Source: Spirodela intermedia
Taxonomy: Eukaryota > Streptophyta > Magnoliopsida > Alismatales > Araceae
Direction of reading: 5' to 3'
Assembly: GCA_902729315.2 (NCBI GenBank)
Contig: LR746264.1
Coordinates: forward strand, 3,016,878-3,080,877
DNA: 64,000 nt
Below are positions 11,169-21,385 of the stretch, in pieces (positions within the stretch are counted from its first letter, which is position 1; each line of letters starts with the position of its first letter). The notes beneath the pieces are model-generated. The model did not search any database. It saw only the letters and a list, made by a program, of their open reading frames with translations, and had not been told where the DNA came from. Made by a program: the position numbers and the translations under genes.

Positions 11169-12308
11169 ATGCATGGTAGAAGATCCTTGCATCCAAGGCT
11201 AGAAAATCCTTTCATTATTTCATTCAAAAATAAAAATCCGAAAGAAAAATTAATTTTGATGGATCCTGAAGGAAGTACAAGTCAAACTGAGAACAATCCT
11301 ATGGCCATGAAAAATCATTATATCCCTGATTCATTTCAAAGAGCATCCAATATTAGAGTCCCATTAGCACCCACTGTTAAATTTGAAATAAATCCAGGAA
11401 TTTTTCAAATGCTCCCTAATTTTCATGGATTGCCTTTAGAAGAACCTCATCAACACTTAGAAAAATTTTATATGGTCTGTGATTTAGTTAATCTCTCTCA
11501 AGTTACACCAGAAATTATTAAGATGAAATTATTCCCTCATACACTTAGGGACAAAGCTAGCCATTGGCTATCTACATTAGATAGAGAATTAACTAGTTGG
11601 AAAGACATAGAACAAGCCTTTCTTCAAAAAATTTATCCCTTAAAAAAAACTCAAAATATGAGAAAACATATATGGAATTTTTCTCAAAGACCAGGAGAAA
11701 CTTTACATGAGACATGGGAAACATTCAAAGATTTACTTAGAAAGTGTCCTCATCATGCTATACCCAAGTGGCAGCTCAATAGAATTTTTTATGATGGATT
11801 ATTAGAACAACATAGAAATATGGTTGATTCTATATGTGGAGGAGCTTTTATGGAGAAAACCCCTGATGAGATTTACAGTCTTTATGAGAATTTAAGTGAA
11901 AATTCTAGAGATCAAGCCTCTTTTGAATTATATGACAGGGATAAGAAGAGAGGAATTCATGAATTGCATCATGATAATAAATCTAAATTTAGAAATGAGG
12001 TTAATCAGATTAATCAAAGATTAGAAAAACTTGATTTGCTTATTGACAATATTAGAAAGCCTCTTAACCCTCAATTTAATTCAAATAGTACATGTCCTAT
12101 GTATGGTGAAAATGATCACTTCGAATTTCAATATCATCCTAGGCAAGAACAAGTGCAGGTACCCCACGATTTTAGTAAAAATAGAGAATATTTTTCTAAT
12201 TCTTATAATCCTAATTGGGGGAATAATTTTTCGTGGAGAAACCCAAATAATATTCAAAATCCAGAAGCACTTAGATCCAATTCAAACTCTGAATTTTGTC
12301 CAAAATAA
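11169..12308 (+). CDS. Retrotransposon Gag, N-terminal part up to an in-frame TAA
   Basis: Encodes the capsid/nucleocapsid precursor of the gypsy element. The Gag core is recognisable by its order of motifs: PNFHGLPLEEPHQHLEKF, then LFPHTLRDKASHWLSTL, WKDIEQAFLQKIYP and the GETLHETWETFKDLLRKCPHH segment, as in Athila-like Gag proteins. A second in-frame ATG at about 11259 (MDPEGST) may be the actual start. The zinc knuckle (about 12091-12135) is damaged: two of the three cysteines are tyrosines while the histidine remains. The frame ends at TAA 12306-12308 but stays open beyond it in the same frame, so this stop probably arose by mutation. Confidence 0.85.
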   Translation: MHGRRSLHPRLENPFIISFKNKNPKEKLILMDPEGSTSQTENNPMAMKNHYIPDSFQRASNIRVPLAPTVKFEINPGIFQMLPNFHGLPLEEPHQHLEKFYMVCDLVNLSQVTPEIIKMKLFPHTLRDKASHWLSTLDRELTSWKDIEQAFLQKIYPLKKTQNMRKHIWNFSQRPGETLHETWETFKDLLRKCPHHAIPKWQLNRIFYDGLLEQHRNMVDSICGGAFMEKTPDEIYSLYENLSENSRDQASFELYDRDKKRGIHELHHDNKSKFRNEVNQINQRLEKLDLLIDNIRKPLNPQFNSNSTCPMYGENDHFEFQYHPRQEQVQVPHDFSKNREYFSNSYNPNWGNNFSWRNPNNIQNPEALRSNSNSEFCPK

Positions 12309-12362
12309 GAAAATAGATTTCAGAAAAATCAGCCCTCTCTAACCCAACCTGATAGTATAGAA

Positions 12363-13115
12363 ATGATGCAGCAAATGAGCCAAATGATGCAACAAACTAT
12401 GAGCCAAATGATGCAACAAACTATGAATCAAATGATGCTGCACCAGAAAAAAATTATAGAGGCTCTTGGGAATAAGAGAGAAGAGGGACAACTACCTTGT
12501 CAGCCCATAGAAAATTCAGGAAACTGTCCAACAGTAAGATTTCAGCAAGGAGAGTCTAACTGGATAAATTTAGAAAAAAACTCACGAAATGAAAATGTTA
12601 GGTCAGTAAATACATTGAGTGAGAATATTTTACTTGATCCTTATTTCCAATTATTAGAAGAAATTGATGAGCCATTAGAAGTAAATGAGAATATTAAGGC
12701 TGAAAATATAGTAGCAGAAAATTTGAATAAAATCATTTATTGCTCACAATTGATGAATGAATATAGTGAGGATGATGAGGAGAAAGAGTCCTTAGATGAA
12801 GAAACAGCAACTGATCATGGAAAAATCATCCAAATTTTAGTAGAAGGGAGTATGGACAGAAATGAAGAAAAACATATTTCAGGTGAGGAAAAATCAGTTG
12901 ATGTAGGAGACGAAATTAATAAATTTAATCATAATTTTGCAGCCATGGATGCTGATTGTGAGGATGATGATGTATATCATATACCGAAATTAAAAGATAG
13001 CTCTTGGGAAGATGAAGAATTTGATGAGTTGAGAAACAAAAAATTAGAAAAAGAGTTGATTCAATTAATGGGGAGAAACGAAAATAATGGATATGAATAT
13101 AGAGATAATTTTTGA
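12363..13115 (+). CDS. Retrotransposon interior frame 2 (Gag C-terminal continuation)
   Basis: Lies in the same frame as the upstream Gag, with no stop between 12309 and the ATG at 12363, so it probably continues the same polypeptide. It starts with Met/Gln-rich repeats (MMQQ, SQMMQQTM) and then becomes very acidic and Glu/Asp-rich. No enzymatic motif (protease D-S/T-G, reverse transcriptase or integrase) is visible. It ends at TGA 13113-13115, again followed by an open stretch in the same frame. Independent translation is doubtful. Confidence 0.6.
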   Translation: MMQQMSQMMQQTMSQMMQQTMNQMMLHQKKIIEALGNKREEGQLPCQPIENSGNCPTVRFQQGESNWINLEKNSRNENVRSVNTLSENILLDPYFQLLEEIDEPLEVNENIKAENIVAENLNKIIYCSQLMNEYSEDDEEKESLDEETATDHGKIIQILVEGSMDRNEEKHISGEEKSVDVGDEINKFNHNFAAMDADCEDDDVYHIPKLKDSSWEDEEFDELRNKKLEKELIQLMGRNENNGYEYRDNF

Positions 13116-13124
13116 GGAGAAAAT

Positions 13125-13658
13125 TTGAATTTTACTGAATTCATTAGATCTGAGATTAAAGAAGACAATCCTTCCATCCTTCAAAACCCACAGCCCATTA
13201 GAATTATTTTTAAGCTTGAAATATTTCACTCCTCACAAATTGAACAAATATGTATGGAAGATAAAATGGAGCAGGGGAAGATTATGCAGATAAAAGAACA
13301 CATTAAGAAATGGGTGAGTGGAAGAATTAGAGATATCAATTTAGATGAAAAAATTCTAGATTGGGTAAGAGCTAATTTGAAAATTATATGGCCTGATCAC
13401 ATTTTATGGTCTATTAATAGAAAGTATTTATTAATGAATGAGAGCCTTACAAAACAAGATAGAAATAAGGAAAGATTCTTTTCAAAATGGAAATATTATT
13501 TTTGGGAAAATTTTGTTAATTTCCATTTTGTTTTGGCTGAAAGTATGTCAAGGTATATATATGAAGTATACGAATTTATGCTAAATCTGAAAAAGAATAT
13601 CATGAAACTTACCTTGGGATACAAATATATTTTGATGGCCATAGATCATCTTATATGA
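13125..13658 (+). CDS. Retrotransposon interior frame 3, unknown function
   Basis: Same frame as the two preceding segments and separated from frame 2 only by TGA 13113-13115; its first ATG is at 13254. It is Lys/Ile/Trp-rich (for example WVRANLKIIWPDHILW and FFSKWKYYFWENF). I recognise no domain; it is not a reverse transcriptase or integrase. It could be the C-terminus of a long ancestral Gag-type protein or an extra protein like the additional ORFs of Athila/Tat elements. Just downstream (about 13664-13715) lies the GGGAGGCAACCCA motif common after the coding part of such elements. Confidence 0.5.
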   Translation: MNFTEFIRSEIKEDNPSILQNPQPIRIIFKLEIFHSSQIEQICMEDKMEQGKIMQIKEHIKKWVSGRIRDINLDEKILDWVRANLKIIWPDHILWSINRKYLLMNESLTKQDRNKERFFSKWKYYFWENFVNFHFVLAESMSRYIYEVYEFMLNLKKNIMKLTLGYKYILMAIDHLI

Positions 13659-13973
13659 TCTAAGAGCTGTCCAGCTTGAGACATTAAATTCAGCGCTGCA
13701 TGGGAGGCAACCCATGGTTTTTATTTCATTTTGTTTGATTTTTTTTAAGCTTTGTTTTTCTTAGAATTTCGCAGTACTTGTTTCTGTATTTGTTTTTTCG
13801 AAAAAGTGCAGGAGGAGGCGTGTAAGACGAAGTGAAAATTAAAAACGAGGTTGAGGTGATGTCTTTCGGAGCTTTATCATTTATGACAACATTTTTAATG
13901 CTAAACTTTGCATATATGCATGCTTCACTTGAAAATTATATTTTCTGCATATTCTGTTTCGATTTTTTTGTGT

Positions 13974-14007
13974 CATTGAGGACAATGTCATTTTTAAGTT
14001 GGGGGGT
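13974..14007 (+). promoter_or_regulatory. Internal hairpin plus polypurine tract-like module
   Basis: CATTG (13974-13978) and CAATG (13983-13987) can pair around AGGA, and TTTAAGTTGGGGGGTG follows seven bases later. The same arrangement recurs at the true 3' polypurine tract, 1.26 kb downstream. It could act as a secondary plus-strand primer site or be the former 3' border of the element. Confidence 0.5.
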
Positions 14008-14708
14008 GAAGTATTCATTATTAATTTATGTTGTAGGACGATTAAGAACATGTGTTTGCATTTTATTCAACTTAGAACAGCAACTAAAAAAATAAAAAAA
14101 GATCGCCGAATTCGGAAAAACTGCAACATCTATTTTCTGGTTTTCTGTCAAGAACAACAGACTGTCAAAAACAGCAGACGAAAAAACAACCCAAAATTTG
14201 AAATTATAGAGACCTTTTTTTCACATTTCAATCCTCTAGACATATATTACTGAAATTCGAAATTACAGTTATAAAGAAGATAGTTTTGATTTATTTTTGA
14301 CAAATTTATTGCTGCTAAAATAGAACTGAAAATAGAAAATAGAACTGTCAGAACTATCTAATTTAGAAATTTCTTACATCATATTGCATGCATGAAAAAT
14401 TAAATCAATTAGATTGATTGATACCAAAAGATACTAGGAAGATTATTATTGAGTCAAAAGAATGATCTAGTAGCATGAAATGTTGGAATACTCCTTGGAT
14501 ACATGATAGATAACATGGATTTGATTTTATAGATTTTCACTTCATGATCTTGATGGATAATATTTACTTGATGTGAAAATTTGATTGATCATTTGAGTTT
14601 AATGGAGATTTTTGCACCCTGATCTATAAGACTTGTGAGGAGAAATCACTTATTTCGAAAAAAAAAAAAAGAAAAAAAAAAGAGAGAGCAATGTGAAAAA
14701 TCTAGAAA

Positions 14709-14863
14709 CGAAGAGTACACATGGAGGGTGTGAGACATCATTCTCATTGTCGAAAATCGTGTATAGAAAAACACTTGCTGCAAAATAAGTGGATAAAGTG
14801 AAAGCCCTGAAAATGAAGAGTACACATGGAGGGTGTGAGACATTATTCTTATTGTCGAAATTT
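14709..14863 (+). repeat. Direct repeat pair in the element's 3' non-coding tail
   Basis: Two copies of a segment of about 47 bp, GAAGAGTACACATGGAGGGT continuing to ATTGTCGAAA, lie at about 14709-14756 and 14816-14862, with only a few C/T differences. The spacing is about 107 bp. Confidence 0.75.
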
Positions 14864-15227
14864 ATCTACAGGAAAAGCTACTTATCCACTATATATAAAG
14901 AAAGAAGAAATATAGTGCAAACTTCAAAAATCAAGCCATAGAAAAAGGAAAATATAGGATCAATATTATTCTTGGATGAGTATTGATAATTGGAACATCT
15001 TGTAAATACATCTACGAGTGAAGAAGTGATAAAGATGTGAATAGAAGAAGTGAAGTCTAGATTGTTATTCCAAGGAGTGTTCAAACATTTAAGTGCTTGA
15101 CATCATTCTTAAATACTTTATATAAGAATCCAAAGTGTCTAAAGGTGCATCATTTCTAATTGTATTTTTTTTCTTTCTGTATTGAAATATGATGTTTGAG
15201 ATTTGTAAATTTTTATTTTCGTAATTC

Positions 15228-15266
15228 CATTGCTAAGGGACTAGCAATGATTTAAGTTGGGGGGTG
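15228..15266 (+). promoter_or_regulatory. 3' polypurine tract with upstream hairpin
   Basis: CATTGCTA (15228-15235) and TAGCAATG (15242-15249) are perfect inverted arms around a six-base loop. TTTAAGTTGGGGGGTG then abuts the 3' LTR. The purine-rich tract is where plus-strand DNA synthesis is primed. Confidence 0.8.
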
Positions 15267-16916
15267 TGATAAGTTTTCATTATCATGAGTTAATAATTAG
15301 TAAATAATATAGTTTTAGGCTTAACTCGTGATAAATAGACTTATATTTGTGTTAAAGTGTGAAAAGTGATTTTCAGTTGATTAATGTGATTTTTTGGGTA
15401 ATTATGTGATTTTATACGAATTTATATGATTTTTATAGTCTTACTTTTGAGATAAATGAAGAAAAAGAAATAAAACTAAAATATTGCAAAATGGGGGGAA
15501 CCCGCCGGCCAGTCGGGCCCGCAAGCGGGACGGAAGCTCAGTCGGGGAGTAGCCACGAGCAGGGGGGCTCGAGCGGCTTGGACCGATAGGGGCACATGTG
15601 CGCCACTCCCCTTCCACGTCACCGATGGCCAGCCGGCTGTGGGGCAAGGAGTGGTCGTACACGCGAGAGAAGGGACTTTGCTTACAAACCTAAGATTACT
15701 ATATATTCGCCTGAAAAATCGGCACACAACCGATGTGGGACTAAACCCGCGTCACACTTTCCTCAGAAGGGGCGGACAACCGGTGCGGGTTCGAATCCTC
15801 CCACAGTCAAAATTCATATATTTTTATCTGATTATCGCGACTTTCCTGCAGATCACCGGTGAAGGATTAAGCAACCAGAATCACTAGATCATCGGCGAAA
15901 ATCTCGTCAACGCGATTCACAGAGCATTGCTACTAAAATTGTTGAACGATTCGCAATAAAAGGATCGCGAATCCATCGAGTAAATCATCTCCGATTGATC
16001 GACGAACAAGCCGTCGTCGGGAAGAGGACGATCCGCCGGGAGACGAGTCGCCACATCCTGAGAGCGTACCAGATGCGATGAAGAGCCTCCTCTTGCTGCG
16101 CGGACCTGAGGATGAAGCTCCCTGACACGCGCCCCACCTCCATCCAGCTCCTCTCCGTCGGGTAACAGCCGCCGGAGAGCCGGAGAGCCGCAAAGTCGCC
16201 GTTTTTCCGCTCCGCCGGGTGACAGCCGCCGGAGACGATTCGACGACCCACTTCATTGATCTCTAGACTTCGCGAGAAGATCTAGAGATTGCCCACGTCG
16301 TCTTTGTCCAAAGAGAGCCTTCGAGGCCGTGGACACTGCACGACGATCCTCCCGAACGCTCAAGATTCCGGTGCATCGTCGACGCATCGCCGTCGCGACG
16401 CCGAAACTTTGTTTTCCTGCTTTCAACTTACGTTACACTTCATTTAGTGATATTTCTTTGTGATTTTAATTTACCAAAATATACTTTGTTCTATTAAGAT
16501 TCTTCCGGCTTTTACAGATCTTAATTTGATTAATTAAATCGTATGTAATCGCTTACGTAAGAATCACCGGGCGGAACTCTGTTTCTGCCCAATTTGCGTT
16601 CGCCGGGCGCTGACATCATCCTGACATCCGCGCCCTTATTTCCCTTTTTCGTGAATTTTAAATATATTTCCTTTTTATTTTCTAGTATAAAATTCATAGA
16701 AAATCGTATTCATTGAGAAAAATTCTGAATAATTACCAGATATTATATTACATCCCTGTGATCGACTTAGAAAATTACCGCTATTTTTAGAAGTTTTATT
16801 GAATTATAATTGCTATATTTATTTATAAATACTTCTAAATATCCAAAAATTCGTATTTTCTAGTTTTATAAATTTTATATTTGCATGATTTAATATACAA
16901 CAACTGAGTCACGTCA
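15267..16916 (+). repeat. 3' LTR of the gypsy element
   Basis: 1650 bp, TGATAAG...ACGTCA, matching the 5' LTR throughout. It keeps a GC-rich block of about 160 bp (about 16180-16340) that is missing from the 5' copy, and includes two partial repeats of GGGTRACAGCCGCCGGAGA (about 16159 and 16218). Because both LTRs are copied from one template, the difference arose after insertion. Confidence 0.92.
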
Positions 16917-17229
16917 ATACCCTAGCTTCACTCTCTTCCACAGCATGCAAAGTCCTGAAACAAGTTCTCAAAACCAATTTGTGGAGAGATGGAGTTCTCC
17001 CCTCCTCGGGGCATCTTGTTGGGCTCAACTCATCCCCTAGATTGCTTCGTGCAGTATGACATTTGTGTGTTGGTTCTTCCTCTTTATCCATGTCACATGA
17101 TTCTCATGGATTTGCATTTGATATTGGGGAAGCCTTACATGTCTAGGTTGCATATACCTCTCACCTCTCGTGAGAAGTCCTCTACAACATCAAACACTCC
17201 ATCCTTATTTTTTCGAGCTCCATCCTTTG

Positions 17230-20060
17230 CCAAGTAATCCGTTGGGCCATTTCCATCCTTGACATGATAATTGATCTTGCACACAATATGTAAGTTTCTT
17301 AAAATTTGTTGCCACTAGTTTGAAATTCTCTACATTTTACATGATTTGGAACATAGCATGATTGCCAAATGAATCTATTTTTACCTCAACATTAATTAGA
17401 TGACAATTAAGGCATAGGGTGGGACCATCCGCCATGGCCCTGCACTCAACTTCCATATTAGCTGCATTACTATATAATTTTTAAAATATAAAAATTAAGC
17501 TGCCCCTATGGTCGTGGACAATACTCCATCCACCTGCATTTCTCAGATTTCCTATTGATCACTATCAATGTTAAGTTTGACAATACCAACTAGGAGAGGG
17601 GTCCAAGAAACTAACTCTACGAAATGAGTTATTCTTACAGTGGGAAGATGGATCCCTCATCTTTAGAGTATCTTCTATCTTTTTAATGAAATAGGAAATC
17701 TTTCACTCATAATAGGGGCAATCTTTGCTGCCCATCTTTTACATTTGTAGAGGATGAGGGCAACATAATATTTGTCTCCTCCCATCTGAATCATGCCTAT
17801 ACATAATTTTCATAGTAGACATGCAAAGGCAATCTTAGAAAGAGTATCTTCCATGGTTTGTCTTTGGTTGTCTTGAAAAAAAAGTGCAATCATTGGTGGA
17901 AGATTTACTTATATCGGTTTGGAAAGTTCCATAATTGTAGAAATTATGTCTATCACTCATTTGCTCAGGAAGAATAGGTGAAGGATTGATTCTTCCTTCG
18001 GGCTTTGTAGGCAACATGAGTATTCAGAGACCAACTAAATGTCGTGCTTCCTAATATTATCATCGAGGAAGGAGATCCTTGTGGGGAGATAGTCATATCA
18101 TATCTCCCATTCCCATAGTTTGACATCCCATTTTTTCCTAACTCTCTCTCATGCTGATTTGGTTGTTAAATTTTCATGAATTTTAGCATCCATATTTCTT
18201 TATCTTTTTTACTAGCAATTGCGACGAGATTGGTTGCTACTGTTTGTATAAGTCTATTGGGTACTCCTACACTATCTAATGTGTGCTTCCAATCCCTCCT
18301 CCCTAGTTATTGTATTGTTAAGTTTGGCCAATCAAAATTGATGTGAACAAGGTCTCATAAAACACCTCAGTCCAGTTATCTCTTCATACATTAATTTTGT
18401 CACATCTCACCTTCCACACACTTGAGTCCTTCATTTCTACCCACTTCTTCTGTAATTTCCTCCAAGCTGCCAGTCCCTTTATCTCATTCCTCATGATAAT
18501 CCATCTACCATACTTCTTTGCTATTAGATCTACTCATAGGGATTGAGCTAAGTTGCACCTTCATGCCATTTTCATCCTAAGAGAATGCATATGATCTTTT
18601 AGTCTTCGAATTCCTAGTCATCCTTCCTTCCTAGGTGTACAAACAATTTTTCATGAAGTCAATACTTTTTTTCTTTCCTCCATGCTTCCTCTCCATAGAA
18701 AATTTATAAAAATACACTTCTCTAGTTTAATAATTATACCCTCCGGGGGGTCACACACCATCATTGAGTGGATAAGGATACTCCCCAATACATGTTTAAT
18801 AAGTATTATTCGTGCTCTAGGGGAGAGTAGTTCGCCTTCCAGCCCTCTATCCTTTGTCTAATCCTATCAACTAGGGGGTCAAACTATGTCATATTTTTTA
18901 GTCCTTTAAAGATGGGGCAGCCTAAATACTCAAAGGAAAATTATCCTTTATGAAACTTTGTGGCTTCTCTAACTCTAATCATGGTTTTATCATGAGAGTT
19001 TTCAGACATATAGATGTAGGATTTCTTTTTATTAATTTTCTGACTTGAGTATTTTCCATACATGTTCAAGAATACTATAAGGTTTTTAATTGAGTTACTT
19101 TTGCCATTTAGAAAAATAATCATATCATTTGCAAACAACAAATGGCTAATAAAGAGGCAGTCTCGTTTAACAAAATAAGGGAAATCTTCATATTTTCAAA
19201 CATGTGTTTGAGGCCCCTACTTAACACCTCTTCTACAAGGATGAAGAGTATTGGTGATAGTGGGTCTCCTTGTCTCAATCCTTTATTCACGGTGAAAAGC
19301 CAAGATGAGGTCCCCCCTAATAGCAAGGAAAAATTATTACCCTCAATACACATTTGAACCCACGATATTCATCTTTCTACAAACCCAAATCTTCCTAGTA
19401 TATGATATAGAAAAGACTATTACATTCAATCATAAGCCTTTTCCATGTCAAGTTTTAGAATCACATTTGATTCTAGAATCTAGTTATCAATTAATTAGAT
19501 TATCTCTTGAATAAGTGCAATATTCTCTTGAACTAATCTACCCTTAACAAATGCCCCTTATTTCATTAATAGAATAGTTGGCAAGAGGTGAGAAAGTCAC
19601 ATACATATGATCTTGGATACCACCTTATAACAGACATTGTATAGGCTAATGGGTCTAAAATCTGCAAAAGATTGTGGTGACTCTATCTTGGGGATGAGTG
19701 AAATAAATGTGGCCTTCCACGAGTGGTGAAGGATAGTGTTACTAAAGAACTCCTTAATTGCAGCACAAAGATCAATGCCCATAGTTTCTCAACAAGAGAT
19801 GAACAAAAGGGCACTCATCCTGTCAAGTCCAGGGGCATTATCTACATTCATACCAAAGAGTGTATTCGTAACTTTCATGCTATCCAAGATTTTATATATT
19901 GTGTCATTTTTTTCTTGCAATATGTATTATAGGATATATTTTAGTAACTCTCTCTTCTCCTCTACATGTCCCACTTACAATAATTGTCGGAAATATTCCA
20001 CTCTTGCTTCAATGACTATTTCTTTTTTCAAGTTTTGTTGAAAGTAGAAGTCTTTGTTTG
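17230..20060 (-). mobile_element. Degenerate L1-type LINE, ORF2 remnant
   Basis: Broken frames on the minus strand carry the C-terminal half of a plant non-LTR retrotransposon ORF2. From its 5' side they include a PGLDRM/FRPISLYNVCYKVVSKI reverse-transcriptase start (about 19600-19860), GLRQGDPLSPILFILVEEV (about 19230-19300), FANDMIIF where FADD is expected (about 19115), a KCIFINFLWRGS region (about 18660-18720), a Cys/His-rich zf-RVT-like segment (about 17930-18020) and an RNase H-like part (about 17230-17440). Frameshifts and stops separate them, and the catalytic pair is mutated. No endonuclease domain or poly(A) end was identified. The gypsy element inserted next to, or in the 3' part of, this LINE. 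Confidence 0.75.
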
Positions 20061-21032
20061 TCTTTAGTTCACATCTTTTACTAACAAGTATCATTCAAAA
20101 TACGTGTTTTTGACTTTTAGTCATTGTAATTGAAATTGTCATTTAGTGCAAGAGCTTTGATTATGTGTTGCCATTTATAATGTGAAACACTGATCTTGAG
20201 TCTTCGTTCGCTTTGAAACCTATACATCTATCACATGTGATCTTTCAAGCTTCTATATGAAGATATGTGGAACTTCAATTATTGATCTTTCACTTTATAC
20301 TAAGTTGAAGTTTAGTCATTTCCATTTTTTCATTTTCTCCACATAGAACTTTGATATGTCACCATGCAAGTTACATGACGACAACTTCTTTGTCTCCTTT
20401 ATTTCATGTGAATGGTCTAGCGTAACTACTGTAAGGGTTTTAAGTTCAAACCTTACTTCAGTCCCTGATTATATAGTCTATCATAATATATATTTGATAT
20501 TTCAGACAATTTCACACATACTTTATTCTTCACATTGCTCATGTACTAAGTTTGAATCTCACTGGTGACTTTAATTTGTCAAAATATTTGTGAGGTTTTG
20601 TTACACATTTCAACATTTATTATATTATTTTCATAATCAGTGAATATTATGATGTATTACTTCATTACAAAAGAATATTTCAAAGACGTGACTCCTTAGA
20701 TTCATTATTAGTTATAGAATTGTACAAAGTATTAGCAATGTATTAGATTTAAATATTTGTCAATTAAACTTATCTCGTAACAAAAATAATCATAACACAT
20801 ATTATGATTCAACTTATTCAAGAATGATTTATAAATAAATTTTCACTTTACATATCAAAATATACTACATGTGTTAACATTGAAGGTATCTACAAGATGT
20901 TCATAAAAAATCATTTTATTTAATTGGAGGTTAAATACATTATGTCAAATATGTTAGGAGATCTTGTTATTTGAGATGTCTATTATGACCTAATCAAATT
21001 TTCATTTTTTACTTCACATTTCTTGTGACTTC

Positions 21033-21036
<4 letters not shown>
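20061..21036. other. AT-rich intergenic DNA
   Basis: No gene or ordered repeat seen. It may include further 5' debris of the LINE, but no coding match could be made. It ends at the (GA)n tract upstream of the rubredoxin gene. Confidence 0.5.
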
Positions 21037-21073
<37 letters not shown>

Positions 21074-21105
21074 GGGAGGGAGGGAGGGAGGGGGGAGGGA
21101 GATTG
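21037..21105 (+). repeat. (GA)n/(GGGA)n tract in rubredoxin promoter
   Basis: An almost pure purine tract about 300 bp before the rubredoxin start codon. GAGA tracts are typical of plant promoters and are bound by BPC-type proteins; a role here is inferred from position only. Confidence 0.6.
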
Positions 21106-21385
21106 GTAAATTTCTCTTCCTAGATTTCACTTAGTACCCGTATGGGTCCTCGTCTTCATGTTGACTTCTTGCCAATGAATGAAGATCTCAAAAGTCCACA
21201 TGGTCACAACCCAGGCCACACCTTATCCACCCAAAAAGATCGGAAAATCCAGACAAAATGGCATATGCTCTCCCTCCACACCCTGGATTCGCCTCCTACC
21301 TTCACACCCTGGACACAGAGGAGGAAGAAGGGGGGAGACGAAGAAGAAGGAGAAGAAGGCGTTGTGGGGAAGCGACGCGTCAAAG

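Larger units (their letters stand above)
9467..16916 (+). mobile_element. Complete non-autonomous Ty3/gypsy (Athila-like) LTR retrotransposon, gag-only
   Basis: About 7.45 kb, bounded by ATACC duplications. Order: 5' LTR 9467-10955, tRNA-Asp-type primer site 10961-10977, one long gag-type frame broken by two stops (11169-13658), non-coding tail with repeats, polypurine tract 15251-15266, 3' LTR 15267-16916. The primer site and gag type fit the Athila lineage. I see no protease, reverse transcriptase, RNase H or integrase in the 4.3-kb interior. It therefore resembles TR-GAG/LARD elements mobilised by enzymes from elsewhere. The LTRs look very alike apart from one block of about 160 bp, pointing to fairly recent insertion. 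Confidence 0.9.
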
